Shown in pieces: positions 26,945 through 37,725 of a stretch of 64,000 nt of DNA. Made by a program: the position numbers and the translations under genes. Where the stretch lies: assembly GCA_963662155.1 (NCBI GenBank), contig OY759261.1, positions 42,448,556 to 42,512,555 of the forward strand. Reading direction: 5' to 3'. The DNA comes from Lamellibrachia columna. Its lineage: Eukaryota; Annelida; Polychaeta; Sabellida; Siboglinidae. How positions within the stretch are numbered: the first letter of the stretch is position 1; each line of letters begins with the position of its first letter. The notes under the pieces are model-generated. The model saw only the letters and a program-made list of their open reading frames with translations, was not told the DNA's origin and made no database searches.

Positions 26945-27127
26945 GATTTGTAAGATGACATATCTAGCAAAGTACTGAAATTTGCAGATGACACAAAAGT
27001 ATTCTGAAAGGTTACTAATGATACAGATACAGGATGATCTAGATAAATTAGTTAAATGATCAGAAAAATGGCAAATGTTATTAAATTTTGGGAAGTGTAA
27101 ATGCACACACATAGGACATGGAAACAT
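25861..27127 (+). pseudogene. CR1-like LINE, 5' part of interrupted copy (esterase and RT)
   Basis: From about 26300 the plus strand encodes ILLGDSIIRKIDKVV and DITVCLPGTKIEDV, the SGNH/GDSL esterase-type domain found in CR1-group LINEs. From about 26620 it reads QHGFLKARSCLTNFLYFVEEI, broken RT motifs, GPILFL (about 26890), a (TA)n insertion at 26909-26941, INDL, then VLKFADDTKVF (about 26980) and F-G-K-C-K-C-T-H-I-G-H-G-N. Stops and frameshifts are frequent. Purine-rich 24-bp repeats precede it at 25900-25998. The copy is cut at about 27127 by a minus-strand LINE and resumes at 28247. Confidence 0.82.
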
Positions 27128-28246
27128 ATTTAACAAGATTTGCCATCCAAGCCAAAGGCCCAGATGGCAAGTGGACAAGGAAGCCATTGGCTTATCGAGA
27201 GTCCAACAATGTTCATCTACTTATAGCCCGCCCTCCAGAGATATGTGTCAACCTTGTTTTTAAACATATTCACGCTGCTAGCAGTTACACAATCTGTAGA
27301 CAATTTGTTCCATTCATTTAGTGTCCTCTGTGAGAACGAGTGCTTCCTGATGTCCAATCTACATTGATCCTTTACTAATTTTACCTCATGTCCTCTAGTT
27401 CTGCTATCCTTCTTGAGTGAGAAAAACATATTTCTATCAATATTTTCATACCCATTCAATATCTTAAAAACTTCAATCTGATCTCCTCTTAACCTCCTTG
27501 TCTCTAGAGTTGTTAAACCACATTCTTTCAGGCGTTCTTCATAACTAAGGTCTCTCAGTTCTGGAATCATTTTAGTTGCTCTCCTTTGTATGCGTTCAAG
27601 CGTATCTATATCCTTCTTACGATATGGTCTCCATGCTTGTATACAGTATTCTAAATGAGGTCTAACTATTGCTTTATAAACAGGTATAATTAACTTTTTT
27701 CCCTTGTATGTTATGTTTCTTCTAATCAATCCAAGAATTTGATTACCCTTTGAAGCTGCAATACCACACTGCTCTGAAACTTTCATATCAGCGCTTATTG
27801 TAACTCCTAAGTCCTTTTCTTTTACAGTAGTACCCAGAACAGTATCTCCCATTTTATAGTTTACATTCAAGTTCCTATGTCCTGTATGTAGGCATTTACA
27901 TTTCCCAAAATTGAACAACATCTGCCATTTCTCAGACCATTTCACTAATCTGTCTAGATCGTTTTGTAAATGTTGTTTATCACCATCAGTATTAACCTTT
28001 CTAAACAGTTTTGTGTCATCCACAAATTTCAGTACGTTACTTGTTATACTGTCGTCCAAGTCATTGATATAAATTAAGAATAATATAGGTCCTAATACTG
28101 ATCCTTGAGGTACCCCACTCAAAACCGATTTCCAATTTGAAACTTCTCCATCTACTACAACTCGTTGTCTTCTGTCAGTCAGCCATTGTTCTATCCAGTC
28201 AGTTATGCTATCCCCGATACCATAGAATATAAAATGGGGGGGGGGT
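27128..28246 (-). pseudogene. CR1-like LINE reverse transcriptase C-terminal half, long open frame
   Basis: A minus-strand frame of ~350 codons ends with TAG at 27219-27217. It reads DWIEQWLTDRRQRVVVDGE, SGVPQGSVLGPILFLIYIND, VLKFVDDTKLF, DLDRLVKWSEKWQMLFN, the palm/thumb region, and a C-terminal tail W-N-K-L-S. The catalytic box reads FVDD where related elements, including the plus-strand copy, have FADD. It is 5'-truncated inside RT at a G/C homopolymer (28231-28240); the 3' UTR extends to about 27128. The intact frame suggests a recent insertion. Confidence 0.85.
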
Positions 28247-28365
28247 GCTGTCCTAGGTAGAACTACACAAGAAAAGGACTTAGGAGTAACATTTAGTGGT
28301 GACATGAAAGTTTCAGAGCAATGTGGGATTGCTGCTTCAAAACAAAATCACATTATATGGCTAAT
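28247..28365 (+). pseudogene. CR1-like LINE, 3' continuation of interrupted copy
   Basis: Reads VLGRTTQEKDLGVTFSGDMK, then VSEQCGIAASKQN, which is the region that follows the break at 27127 when aligned to the minus-strand relative. This shows that the minus-strand LINE was inserted within the plus-strand one. Confidence 0.8.
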
Positions 28366-29899
28366 AGTCAATAGTTTGGCGTATAATTGTGTTTTGTAAC
28401 AAAACACTTTTGCATCCACCAATATCCACTAGATGGCAGTACAATCAATATCCACTAGATGGCAGTACTATCAACTCAATTCAAGTGATTTAGGCGGTTA
28501 ATGTGTTTTGTGGATACTTCATATGTATGCATCTATGTTAAACTTTACCAAAGACAGGCATGGGAGTGGCAGCCTGGGCGCAGCGGTCAATGTAGGTCCA
28601 GTTGGCCAGTCATGTGCATCTCTCTTCCCTTGACTGCCCGTGGAGCTGTGACAAAACACAGAACACACCTGCATGAACCACAGCCAAGCACATCATGTCA
28701 AAAGGCTGTTTACTGCCTTCACAAGAATCATAAATATATTGTGTTTTTCTCTCTCTCTCCATTTCACTGATAACCCATCATTTTATTAAATTACACCATA
28801 TCTTTAATAGGTTACATACACTGATTGCGTGAATTTGTAATATATTCTTTTCTTGTCAATAACACTTCATAAAAAAATTTAATAGAATATTTGATGCATT
28901 GTATATATATGACCCTTCTGATGATATAAAGCATTTGAACTTAACCCTGTATGATTGACATTTTAATGGAGCAATTTGTATTTCATCAAGTGCATTTGCA
29001 TTAAAAAAAAAACAGTGATTTGCTTCGGAATTCTAAAATGCAACACGTATCATCGGAAAATTTTTAGTATTCCCAAATAACGTCTTAATGAAAATGCTGA
29101 TTATGTTCTGTTCCATGGTCAACTGTCTTGAAATTGAGCCATGCCCCTCTTTCAAAATTAATTACATTCCAAACACATGCCATTCGACGAACATATAAGT
29201 AGAGAATAAAATGGCGATTCACAGACATGTAGATTGCCCAATGAGCCACAAATTATTGTTACATTGTCGATAAAGATGTGGTGTCACTCAGCAATAATTA
29301 TTAAAGTGACAAAAATTTTATTCAAGGCTTTTCAAGACAACTTCAAGGATTTCAAGGCTTTGAATTAAGACAAATTAAATTCAAGGCTTTTCAAGACTTT
29401 CAAGGCCTCGTATGGACCCTATTATACATAGTCAAACACTGTTCTTCTTTTTCAAAAGACATGTCACTCTATACACCAACCGTAACAAGAGAGACCCTCC
29501 CAGACCTACAATTGCTGAGGTCACAAGACCAAAGTCAATGGTAGAACTTTAGCCAGAACATACTAAAAGCGCCACATGTGAAACTGTCCCCACTACCTGT
29601 GGTTAGGCAGCCCATTTCTAGACCAGTGTGACTCCTTAAAATCATTGGAAGAAATTACTTTGATTGTGACTGGTGAAAGTCTGACTAGCCTTATGTCATA
29701 GTGTATACAGCCAGACCACTTTTGCCATTTTGGCTGGTTCTTTATCAGATCTGGTATAAAATAATAAAAAGTTTGTCTGATGCTTTCCCTGAAACTCAAT
29801 AAATTTGTACAAACAAGCTTTCGTATCAGCTAGCATGGATAGTAGATAGGCTAAATTTGTGCAAAATTGTGTTGTGTCTGGAGGATGGAGTGTAACTAC
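28366..29899. other. No gene recognised; small repeats
   Basis: Holds a two-copy repeat of ATATCCACTAGATGGCAGTA (28420-28475) and a TTCAAGGCTTTTCAAGAC-type array (29315-29410). Minus-strand sequence near 29690-29600 reads SPVTIKVIS, vaguely like the DUS core, but I could not support an exon. Confidence 0.4.
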
Positions 29900-30016
29900 C
29901 TTCTTGAAGACCAGGTCCAGTGGATATCCACAGTTGATGTCAACAAAGTCCATCTCAATGTTCTCCTGAAGCAGTTGGGCACAGCGCGTCATTGTGTCAG
30001 TGTAGGAACCACACAG
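29900..30016 (-). pseudogene. DUS3L-like: DUS3L-like exon: FMN-binding core of tRNA-dihydrouridine synthase 3
   Basis: A 117-base exon, phase 0 at both ends, with acceptor CCATTAG|CTG and donor AAGAAG|GTAGTT. It encodes LCGSYTDTMTRCAQLL followed by E-M-D-F-V-D-I-N-C-G-Y-P-L-D-L-V-F-K-K, which matches the TIM-barrel segment of DUS3L, the FMN/NADPH enzyme that makes dihydrouridine in the tRNA variable loop. The near-invariant G-C-P of the NxGCP motif reads G-Y-P here. The next exon, expected to start with Gly-Gly-Gly and carry the catalytic Cys, was not found downstream. Together with the stop in the preceding exon this points to a decayed gene copy. Confidence 0.7.
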
Positions 30017-30470
30017 CTAATGGATCATACTCCTATAACAGACCATGCAAGAGACCACTTAATGTAACAGACCATTATAACGTAGGAGACCATACTGGCA
30101 AGAGTCCATACTCCTATTGTAGACCATTATACTGTAAGAGACCATACATAAGCAGGGATGGGGTGAATTAAAAAATGAATTGGAATTATTCAATTCAATT
30201 CCTGAATTGGAATTGAAATACATTGAGTAAGTTGAATTGGAATTGGAAGAAAATGAATTGAAACTCATTTTCTTGTGAGGGTGTGATCTGGTTTTATTTC
30301 CAATGTGATCCTCAATCTCAAGGGCAGACCCTTTGTACAAATTTGGATAAATGTTCTCACCTCAGACCTTCAAAAGATGTAGGGTAGAATTGAAAGGAAT
30401 TGGAATTGATTAAATTGAAAGGAATTGGAATTGATTAAATGGAGTTGACCCCAGCCCAGACCGCAAGATA
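30017..30470. repeat. Intronic simple arrays (AGACCAT- and GAATTGGAATT-type)
   Basis: 30017-30150 holds 30-40-bp degenerate units around AGACCATACT/GTAAGAGACC; 30175-30450 holds GAATTGGAATTGAA-type words. Both lie in the intron between the two DUS3L-like exons, with scattered further AGACCATA words to about 30545. Confidence 0.75.
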
Positions 30471-30760
30471 CCATACATGGCAAGAGAACAGACACAGTAA
30501 GAGACTATATTTCTGTATGAGGCCATACATGGTTAGAAACCATACTACTTACTCAAGTTAATGCAAATTAGCACCTGTTGACAATAAACATTACATCACA
30601 AAATTTGCTGATCTGATTACGTCATGGTGTTACTCACACAATAGACACCCATCCACAGGTTGTCATCGACATGTAGATTTCTACCGCAAAATAATTTTGT
30701 AGTGATCAATTGCCAGAGATTTTAAGAATTGTGGGCACCCTGCATAAGAACAACAGTCAC

Positions 30761-30849
30761 CTGTACAACAAACATGTCCTCAGATTTGTGTCGCCGAAGT
30801 ATGGCCCACTCGGACTGTTATCCCTTCAGTAGCAGCACAGACATTGTAT
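30761..30849 (-). pseudogene. DUS3L-like: DUS3L-like exon with in-frame stop
   Basis: Encodes M-S-V-L-L-L-K-G, TAA (30820-30818), Q-S-E-W-A-I-L-R-R-H-K-S-E-D-M-F-V-V-Q, then the donor CAG|GTGACT. This is the segment just before the 30016-29900 exon in DUS3L, and phase 0 matches. The stop stands where a glutamine codon (CAA to TAA) is expected. Retained introns show a genomic, not processed, copy. The upstream boundary is uncertain. Confidence 0.68.
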
Positions 30850-31409
30850 CTTTTACATAGTCATCAGAAAGGCATATTCTCCACCTAGAAATAAGATCAG
30901 AAATGTGCTGCATTATAACTTAAAACTGACGCAATAGTCCTCATACTTCAGCTAACTTTTGTTGCTGTTAAGTGTTTTTCGTCATTTATTTAACATGCCG
31001 TTTTACGTGCCATTCTCATTCGTGGTGAACGCACGCGTGATTAAATGTGAAATCACTTGACACCAAAACATAAAATGTTCCTAGAATGGCCTTGTGGACA
31101 ACAAATACATAAATTTTATCATGACATTTTTTGTTTTAGAAAATTACAAAAAAGCGTAACATTTCAAGATTACAAATTACATGATAGATTTTTTTTCTTC
31201 GTAAAATTTATTTTAAATGAGACTAGTTAAAAAATCTAATTGATTAAGCACCTCGAACTGAATTTTTACTTTTTTAATTTTCAGATCTGGTCAACTAAGT
31301 CGGGGTCAAAGAAGAACGGGTCATGGATTTGCTTTTAGATACTGTGCATTATATGGTTTTAACTGCTTATCCTATATTTAGCTAGAATGCCCATTTGAAG
31401 CTGTCCAAT

Positions 31410-31559
31410 GAGGAGCGAGCGAACTACAAAGAAGTTCCCGGCCATTACAGAAATTCTTTCCAACGTCAAAGCAACTTATTTTATTAATGGCTTCATTTCG
31501 GCTGGACTGCCTGGACCCGATGATATCTTCGACATACCCAGCTTTATCTGCTTACCGTA
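31410..31559 (+). CDS. Small reading frame, possible exon
   Basis: ATG at 31410 opens 49 codons (MRSERTTKKFPAITEILSNV, then a GFISAGLPGPDDIFDIPSF stretch) to TAA at 31557-31559. A donor-like CC|GTAAGAAC lies exactly at the end, so it could be an exon running into an intron. It stands out as GC-balanced sequence in AT-rich DNA. No family recognised, and chance is quite possible. Confidence 0.22.
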
Positions 31560-31866
31560 AGAACGAGGCGGTGGCATGTGTGGACTGTGTCAACCATTAC
31601 ATGGTAATGACTACACTTTGTTGTTGAAGTGCCACAAAAAAAAAAATTACATTGTAGGTGCGTCGTTACATCATTGATTGTTACATAAGAAGTAGGCAGT
31701 GCATATTAACATAATAAATATATATATATGAGTAATAAGGAGTAAGCAGTGTATATTAACATAACGTGTAATTTTTTTTATAAATTGGCAATTTTCTCAG
31801 ATTGTATAAACTCATTCATACAAAATAAAAACAATATGTTGTATATAAACAGTAAATAGGGCCTAC

Positions 31867-32157
31867 CTCCACTCCCTTCAATTCGAACTTTTCCTTGATG
31901 TCCGACATCAAACTAATCAACGGCAAGGTGACTAGTGAATAATGAGGTTTGTCTTGATCTAACATGTCCATAATTAGAGGTGCAAGAATAAAAATATAAC
32001 TTTTTCCGAATCCGGTCGGCAACACAGCTAATGTGTGCTCGCCATTTGCTATGTTTAATAGCACCTCTATCTGTTCGTCCTTCAACGCATATGTAAATTC
32101 TGTACTCTTTTGGAAAAGGCTGTATGCCAACAGCACGTCAGTCCTGTTAAACGCCAT
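31867..32157 (-). CDS. RecQ-like DNA helicase, N-terminal exon (partial)
   Basis: The ATG at 32157 (an upstream in-frame ATG exists at 32205) opens 97 codons ending at the donor GAG|GTAGGC (phase 0). It contains L-K-D-E-Q-I-E-V-L-L-N-I (RecQ motif 0 position), the Walker A motif A-V-L-P-T-G-F-G-K-S, and L-P-L-I-S-L-M-S-D-I, the RecQ motif Ia. RecQ helicases unwind DNA 3'-5' using ATP in repair and recombination. Only motifs 0-Ia are present; DEAH/DEVH and later motifs were not found downstream to 31.2 kb. Invertebrate genomes hold many RecQ-like fragments, some tied to mobile DNA, so this may be a relic. The exon itself has no stop. Confidence 0.55.
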
Positions 32158-32205
32158 CGAAAGACGTACCACACAGAAATAATGTATTATGTTGTCTGGC
32201 CTCAT

Positions 32206-33127
32206 TCTTCACGCGGCCACCGCCACCCCACACAAGATCGCGTTAGACCATGTGACCCAAAGGCAACATCACGTGCACAGTATTGTGAAATGTTTTCTAT
32301 GTCACCGATAAAAGCACTCATAATTATTTGGAGCACATTTCTTCAGTTTCTTGACGCCCAAGTGTCGGTTGTATGTCATAGAATACACATGTGAAACGGT
32401 TAGTGCGTATTGGTTTTAAAACTTAAGTTATTAGTTCCGTAGCCATTTCGCTATGGAAAGCCCAAATCGGCGAGTTGATAAATCCTGGTGTGGACGTTCG
32501 CCCCAGAGACCAAGAGTGGGGCGGACAAGTTTACCTAGGTCGGATGGTGGCTGCCTAACATATTAAAGAAGGCTATGCCAGTCAGGGGCAGTACACACAT
32601 GGGCTGTTAGCAGTAAGCATTTGTCCTGCTGACATTAACTAAATACGTACTCAGGTTTGATCGATGCATATCCTGAATTGGTTTCCATGCATTGTTCCGA
32701 TTTTACAGACGACCCATCGCCGATGCGTCGTCTGGCATCGGCCTCATGCAATGTATTATCGCCCAGCTTGACATCAGGCTCGACTTGTATGGTCCCTAAT
32801 TATACCACATCAGCCATTCTGTGTGCAAAATATGCCTGAAACTTTAAATGACAAACCTAAAAATCGTTCTTAAACTGTCAACTTGCTAAAAGCTAGACCA
32901 CCCAACAACTTTGCCACATAAAATCAAATACCACACGTGGTAGCAACTACGCCCTCTCTCGGATAATAAAAAATATCATCAATTGTCCAGGCTCCGTCAC
33001 GAGGCGCCACCGTTTTTAATTTTCGCTCCCGCATTATTGAGGGGGGGGGTGTAGGGGGAATGGGCAAACATAAACATAAATACAACCCGTTAGTAAAGGG
33101 TTCAGGATACAGTTACATTTCCCATTG
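32206..33127. other. No gene recognised
   Basis: Upstream flank of the helicase exon; GC-rich at 32210-32280, so a promoter could lie here. A G-run occurs at about 33040. No other exon or RNA gene seen. Confidence 0.4.
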
Positions 33128-34240
33128 GTGCAGTGTCTATACCGTACAACATCCAGTCTTAGTCATATATCACACCATTAACTTAATTCAGTTATTCAGT
33201 GTAGTAAACGTGGGGGGGGGGGCTCCTTGAGCCGGGCCATGTCAACGTTTTGCATAATTATAAGAAAACGTGACCATCAAAATTTCTAAAACTTTTTACC
33301 AGCCGCTGTCATGCTGATCGACATGCTGGTCGAGTTTTGTCAAAATCAGACATTTCTAACTCTTGTAATATGCCTGTACATTCTTGTGTAACACACCAGG
33401 AAGTCTAACTGAGGCATGACCCCTAAAGCAAGATTGCTGAGCCGCTATCAGTTGACACATCAAACAGCAGGGTAGGCCTGGGTCAGTGACAGACATGTTG
33501 CCCTACAGAAAGAACCCACTGCAGGTGCAGTGTCTATACCTTACAACATCCAATATTAGTCATATATCACACCATTAACTTAATTCAGTTATTCAGTGTA
33601 GTAAACGTGGGGGGGTCCTTGAGCCGGGCCATGTTAACGTTTTGCATAATTATAAGAAAACTTGACCATCAAAATTTCTAAAAGGTTTTACCAGCCGCTT
33701 TCATGCTGACATGCAGGTCGAGTTTTGTCAAAATTAGACATTTCTAACTCGTGTAATATGCCTGTATGTGTGATACCCCTCAATGTTTACCAATATTGGC
33801 TTGAATTACGACGCACATGCTCGTGTCTAGTGGCCAAAAAATCACAAATATCCTTCCGCCTACTAAAATCATCTACAAATCCACCATTTCACTCTCAACA
33901 GCTTCTATCAACAAACCTGGTAATGTCCCTGCACAAATGCACTTATGTCAGATCGTATGATTTTTTTAAAACGTCCTATATCCAAACTTACTATGCCCTA
34001 CATTCTTGTGTAACACACCAGGAAGTCTAACTGAGGCATGACCCATAAATCAAGATTGCAGAGCTGCTATCAGTTGACACATCAAACAGCAGGGTAGGCC
34101 TGGGTCAGTGACAGACATGCTGGCTACAGCAAGAACCCACTGCAGGTGCAGTGTCTATACCATACAACATCCAATCTTAGTCATATATCACACCATTAAC
34201 TTAATTCAGTTATTCAGTGTAGTAAACGTGGGGGGGCTCT
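33128..34240. repeat. Tandem triplication, units at 33128, 33526 and 34148
   Basis: Each unit starts GTGCAGTGTCTATACC, continues ACAACATCCA, TCATATATCACACCATTAAC, CAGTTATTCAGTGTAGTAAA and CGTGGGGGG, then CTCCTTGAGCCGGGCC (CTTTGAGCCGTG in the third). Units 1 and 2 go on to TGACATGC/GTCGAGTTTTGTCAAAAT and AACCCACTGCAG. Unit 2 has about 220 extra bases (33765-33990). Unit 3 runs into the pogo-like element. Confidence 0.88.
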
Positions 34241-36282
34241 TTGAGCCGTGGGGTACCTTGAACCAGGGGTTTTCTAGCCAAAGGTAATGCATAAATACTT
34301 TCACAAGATGTTGTAATACGAGCATACCCTGGTGATTATCAGATTAGCCAAGAAGCCCACAGCCATATCACATCTGGTGAAAAAATTTTGAAAATGTAAA
34401 TCAATCCATGTACACAGGTGATTCACTTTTATCTTATGACATAACTGTTATAGCAATTATCATAATAGCATTTGTTGTAACCTGAACGTGGACATTGCAT
34501 ACCCTGTAATAAATGAAGTTTTATTATTCATGATTCATCTTAATTGAATGGCAAGTGTTGAAAACGAGATCGAGCTGATTGGGCACCATGAACCAGTTTG
34601 TGTGGTACATTGACCCGTGGTTCAAGGTGCCTCACACCTGGTTCAAAGTGTCCAACGACATTATAATGTTATTAAAACCTGGTAAAATATTCCATATGAA
34701 GATATCACAGTATACAATTGTTTACGATTGATTAAGAAGCTAGTCAGTAATGTTGTTTACGAACTAATTTACAATCTAAAAACAAACATGCTGTGGCATA
34801 TTGCCTTGACTTGTTGAAACTCTATAGTGATTATAGTGGCATACACTTTTGGCAATCATCTATTATCAGCCTGTAGGGTATCATATATTGTAGGGTATCC
34901 TTTAGCATCCATATAATGCCAGTTAATTTTAAATTAGTAGTTAATTATATAATATACTCCCCAAAAATGTCAATGTTAGACAATGTTTAATTATAGAGTT
35001 AGCTAAATTAACCCTATATAGGTCCAGCTGGTGGCATATTATTGGGGCGAGCAGTTGAAGAAGCTAAGAATGGAAATATATTCCGAGTGACTTGGGGAGA
35101 AAGTTCAAAGAAGTTGGGAGATGAACTACACGACTGGGTTGATGGGTTCATTTAGGGCCACTATAGCCCCAGTCTGAGATACCCAGAGGCGACCAGCATT
35201 GCACGAGTCCAAGGATTAAATCGGGAAGCGGTGCACTGCGCCTTCTCACTATGCAGAATCTACCGAAGGTCATTGCTACCAAAGGCATGAAGCAGGTTAG
35301 CCAAATAACAGCAACATAGAGCGACATACTGTCACATCTTAGGCATTGCAAAGAACCAGCAAAAATCATAAAAGAGGACATTTAGTTACGCAAAGGTCCT
35401 AAGGAGCACTCCAAAAATCATAATCCCATGGATGCAATAACACCAATGGCTTCAGTAAACCAACGTAAGACAAAGCAAAACAAATGGGGCTGAAAAAAAG
35501 TAGAGTGACACCAAGAATGTTGACAAGGACAGACTTACAGATGAAACTGTCAAGTCAGACGAGAAGTTGAAGTGGGAAAATTTTTCTTAATACAGATGTG
35601 TCCAGAACACTCCACCAAGACAGTGCATTATCTGGCAGGGAAAGTGCTTGCAGTGGACATCGAAGTTTACTTCTACAGATAGTCGCGGAAGATGGCTATG
35701 CAACAAGTTCGTCCACCCAGCAGTGGAGGACATATCACCCATGTCAAAATGACAAATTGTAATGTACCTTCGCAAGCCATTTGCAACGGTTGATACCAAA
35801 AAAGGCCATCTTACAGTTTCCGGTTGATCAGGGACAATACAATTGTCAGTAGAATACAAGATCTAGTGGGATTAGGCCTATAGTAGGCTAGCACGCACTG
35901 ACCTAATGTTTCACTTCATGTTTCAGACAACAATTGTGTTCCTATCTGTTCCTATGAGTGACCTACTACAGTTGTATTCCATATGTAAAACAAGTACTAT
36001 TTTATGAAAATAAATCTTGAATTTTATTCATTAAATTGTCGTTGTCTCAATGTGTCCCATGGGGTGGCTCAATGTAGCCCACACGTGGGGTACTTTGAGC
36101 CACTTGAAGATCTTTTAAAATATGATTTTGAAAGTAGAAGTTAGAATATTCAGTAAATTATACAAAATATGCCTCAATAAATGCACTATGCAATGTCTAA
36201 CAATTAAAACGCATCATTTATGATATAAGAGTTAGTATAATATGAAAAAATGGTTCAAGGTGTCCGCCTCTCCCCTACAATG
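34220..36282. mobile_element. Decayed pogo/Tigger-type DNA transposon
   Basis: Ends carry complementary words: GGGGTACCTTGAACCA on the left (about 34250) and TGGTTCAAGGTGTCC then CTCCCCTA on the right (about 36250-36278). Further copies of GGTTCAAGGTG or GGTACTTTGAGCC lie at about 34618, 34640 and 36085, as subterminal repeats do. A pogo-type transposase remnant sits between. Exact ends and the TA target duplication could not be fixed. Confidence 0.55.
35015..35305 (+). pseudogene. Pogo-type transposase fragment (CENP-B-like DNA-binding region)
   Basis: The plus-strand frame reads GPAGGILLGRAVEEAKNGN, W-V-D-G-F-I, TAG, then S-P-S-L-R-Y-P-E-A-T-S-I-A-R-V-Q-G-L-N-R-E-A-V, and stops again at about 35290. 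The segment LSLR-PEATSIAR-QGLN-EAV is the hallmark just before the DDE domain of pogo/Tigger transposases. The DDE catalytic part is unreadable. It is non-functional. Confidence 0.7.
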
Positions 36283-36598
36283 GCATAAGACATAGGCCTA
36301 TGTCTCCCCAACTTAACTATTAAATCACTGTAGTACACTCACTGTCTGGTGGGTGGATGAACACATCTATTTAGATTACTCTGCAGTTTGTACTTCCCAA
36401 GTTCACATGTAGGCTATGTGCCTTCAAAAGAAGAGGTTGTCATTTTGGGTCAGGCTCATTTTGGTGTATCTTTTAGCATATGTCTTAATACTCACTCCGG
36501 GGTATGTCTTGACGATGTATCTTGTCGGGGCAGACATGTCATATATTCACATTCTACTGACATGGTCATTGAAATGGTCATTAGCAGCTGCTTTAACA

Positions 36599-36600
<2 letters not shown>

Positions 36601-36638
<38 letters not shown>

Positions 36639-36741
36639 TTCTATCGTGGGGCACGAGGCCCATCCACGAGATCCTATCGTGGGGCTCAAGGCCCATCCAC
36701 GAGGTCCTATCGTGGGGCACAAGGCCCACCCACGAGGCAAA
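36601..36741. repeat. (TA)n then 33-bp palindromic repeat x3
   Basis: About 36 bases of TA, followed by three units of TCCTATCGTGGGGCACAAGG plus CCCATCCACGAGG. Each unit is itself an imperfect hairpin (TCGTGGGGC pairing with GCCCATCCACGA). The 33-base unit keeps frames open on both strands. Confidence 0.88.
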
Positions 36742-36869
36742 ACTCCCATAGATGGGCATTTGCAATGATATAATTTTTTATTTGAATATTGCTTTCATAT
36801 ATCGCCCGCAACCGACACACCTATACCATTACTACAATCATATTTGTATATTATATTCATTCACTTATT

Positions 36870-37360
36870 TTGTCTCAGTTTCTCGTAGCCGATACGGTGA
36901 CAGAACTTTCTCAGTTTCTGCTCCACGAATGTGGAATGCACTACCAAATGAGATGAAGACAATCTCTTGCCTAGCGACTTTTAAGACTCTTAAAAACGCA
37001 TCTCTTCCAGGTTGCATACGCATCATAAGCACCACCTATTTATATTTTTATTATTTTGTTTGTTTAATACTAATTTTTATATTAAATATTTTTTTTTTAT
37101 TATTATCTTTACATGTTTTTATATAAATTTTACACCATTTTTTTTACTTATTTATTACTCATTATCATATATCTTTAATAATTATCTTCTATATAACTTA
37201 TTCTTTTAATATGACATGTTCTCTCCTATCTGAATTAATTTATCATCATTTACATAACTTATCAATATTTAGCATATCAATGTATTTTAAGTGCCTCCGA
37301 ATGGATTTATGTAGATTTATGGCGCTATACAAATGTTCTTCTTATCTTATCTTGGTGTAC
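36870..37360 (+). pseudogene. LINE 3' end: RT C-terminus and 3' UTR
   Basis: Reads Y-G-D-R-T-F-S-V-S-A-P-R-M-W-N-A-L-P-N-E-M, then FKTLKNASL, the usual C-terminus of CR1/L2-type reverse transcriptases. An AT-rich 3' UTR follows, ending in ATGGCGCTATACAAATGTTC and a short TCTTATCTTATCTT tail of the kind seen at L2/CR1 3' ends. The 5' part is absent. Confidence 0.78.
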
Positions 37361-37725
37361 ATAGTCCCATTTTCGAAACAACGTTTTCTATAATTTTAAA
37401 GCTCCAGTTTTAATGTGAACAACATGCGGCGTGTTTTGCTTCTGCTGCAAAGGTAGTGTAAACTAATATTAATAATATGAAAGAAAATGGTTGCAGGGGA
37501 CAAGTCTCCTTGGTGTCGCCAAATATAATATCGACTGTTGATTGAATCCAGTGCAACATTCCCAGGTAACTCAATGCGATTAGCCATGATAATATATAAT
37601 AAAATTTATATAACTAAAGACACTGTGATATTATCTCAGCATTAAATAATGGGGCATGCAGGCAGAATTATTGGCTTATCTATGTGTTATGAAGTGGGAA
37701 CTCGTCAATATGGTTTTTGTTTAGA
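37361..37725. other. No gene recognised
   Basis: AT-rich DNA between a LINE 3' end and an old copy of the alpha repeat. Short minus-strand frame at 37396-37587 without support. Confidence 0.4.
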
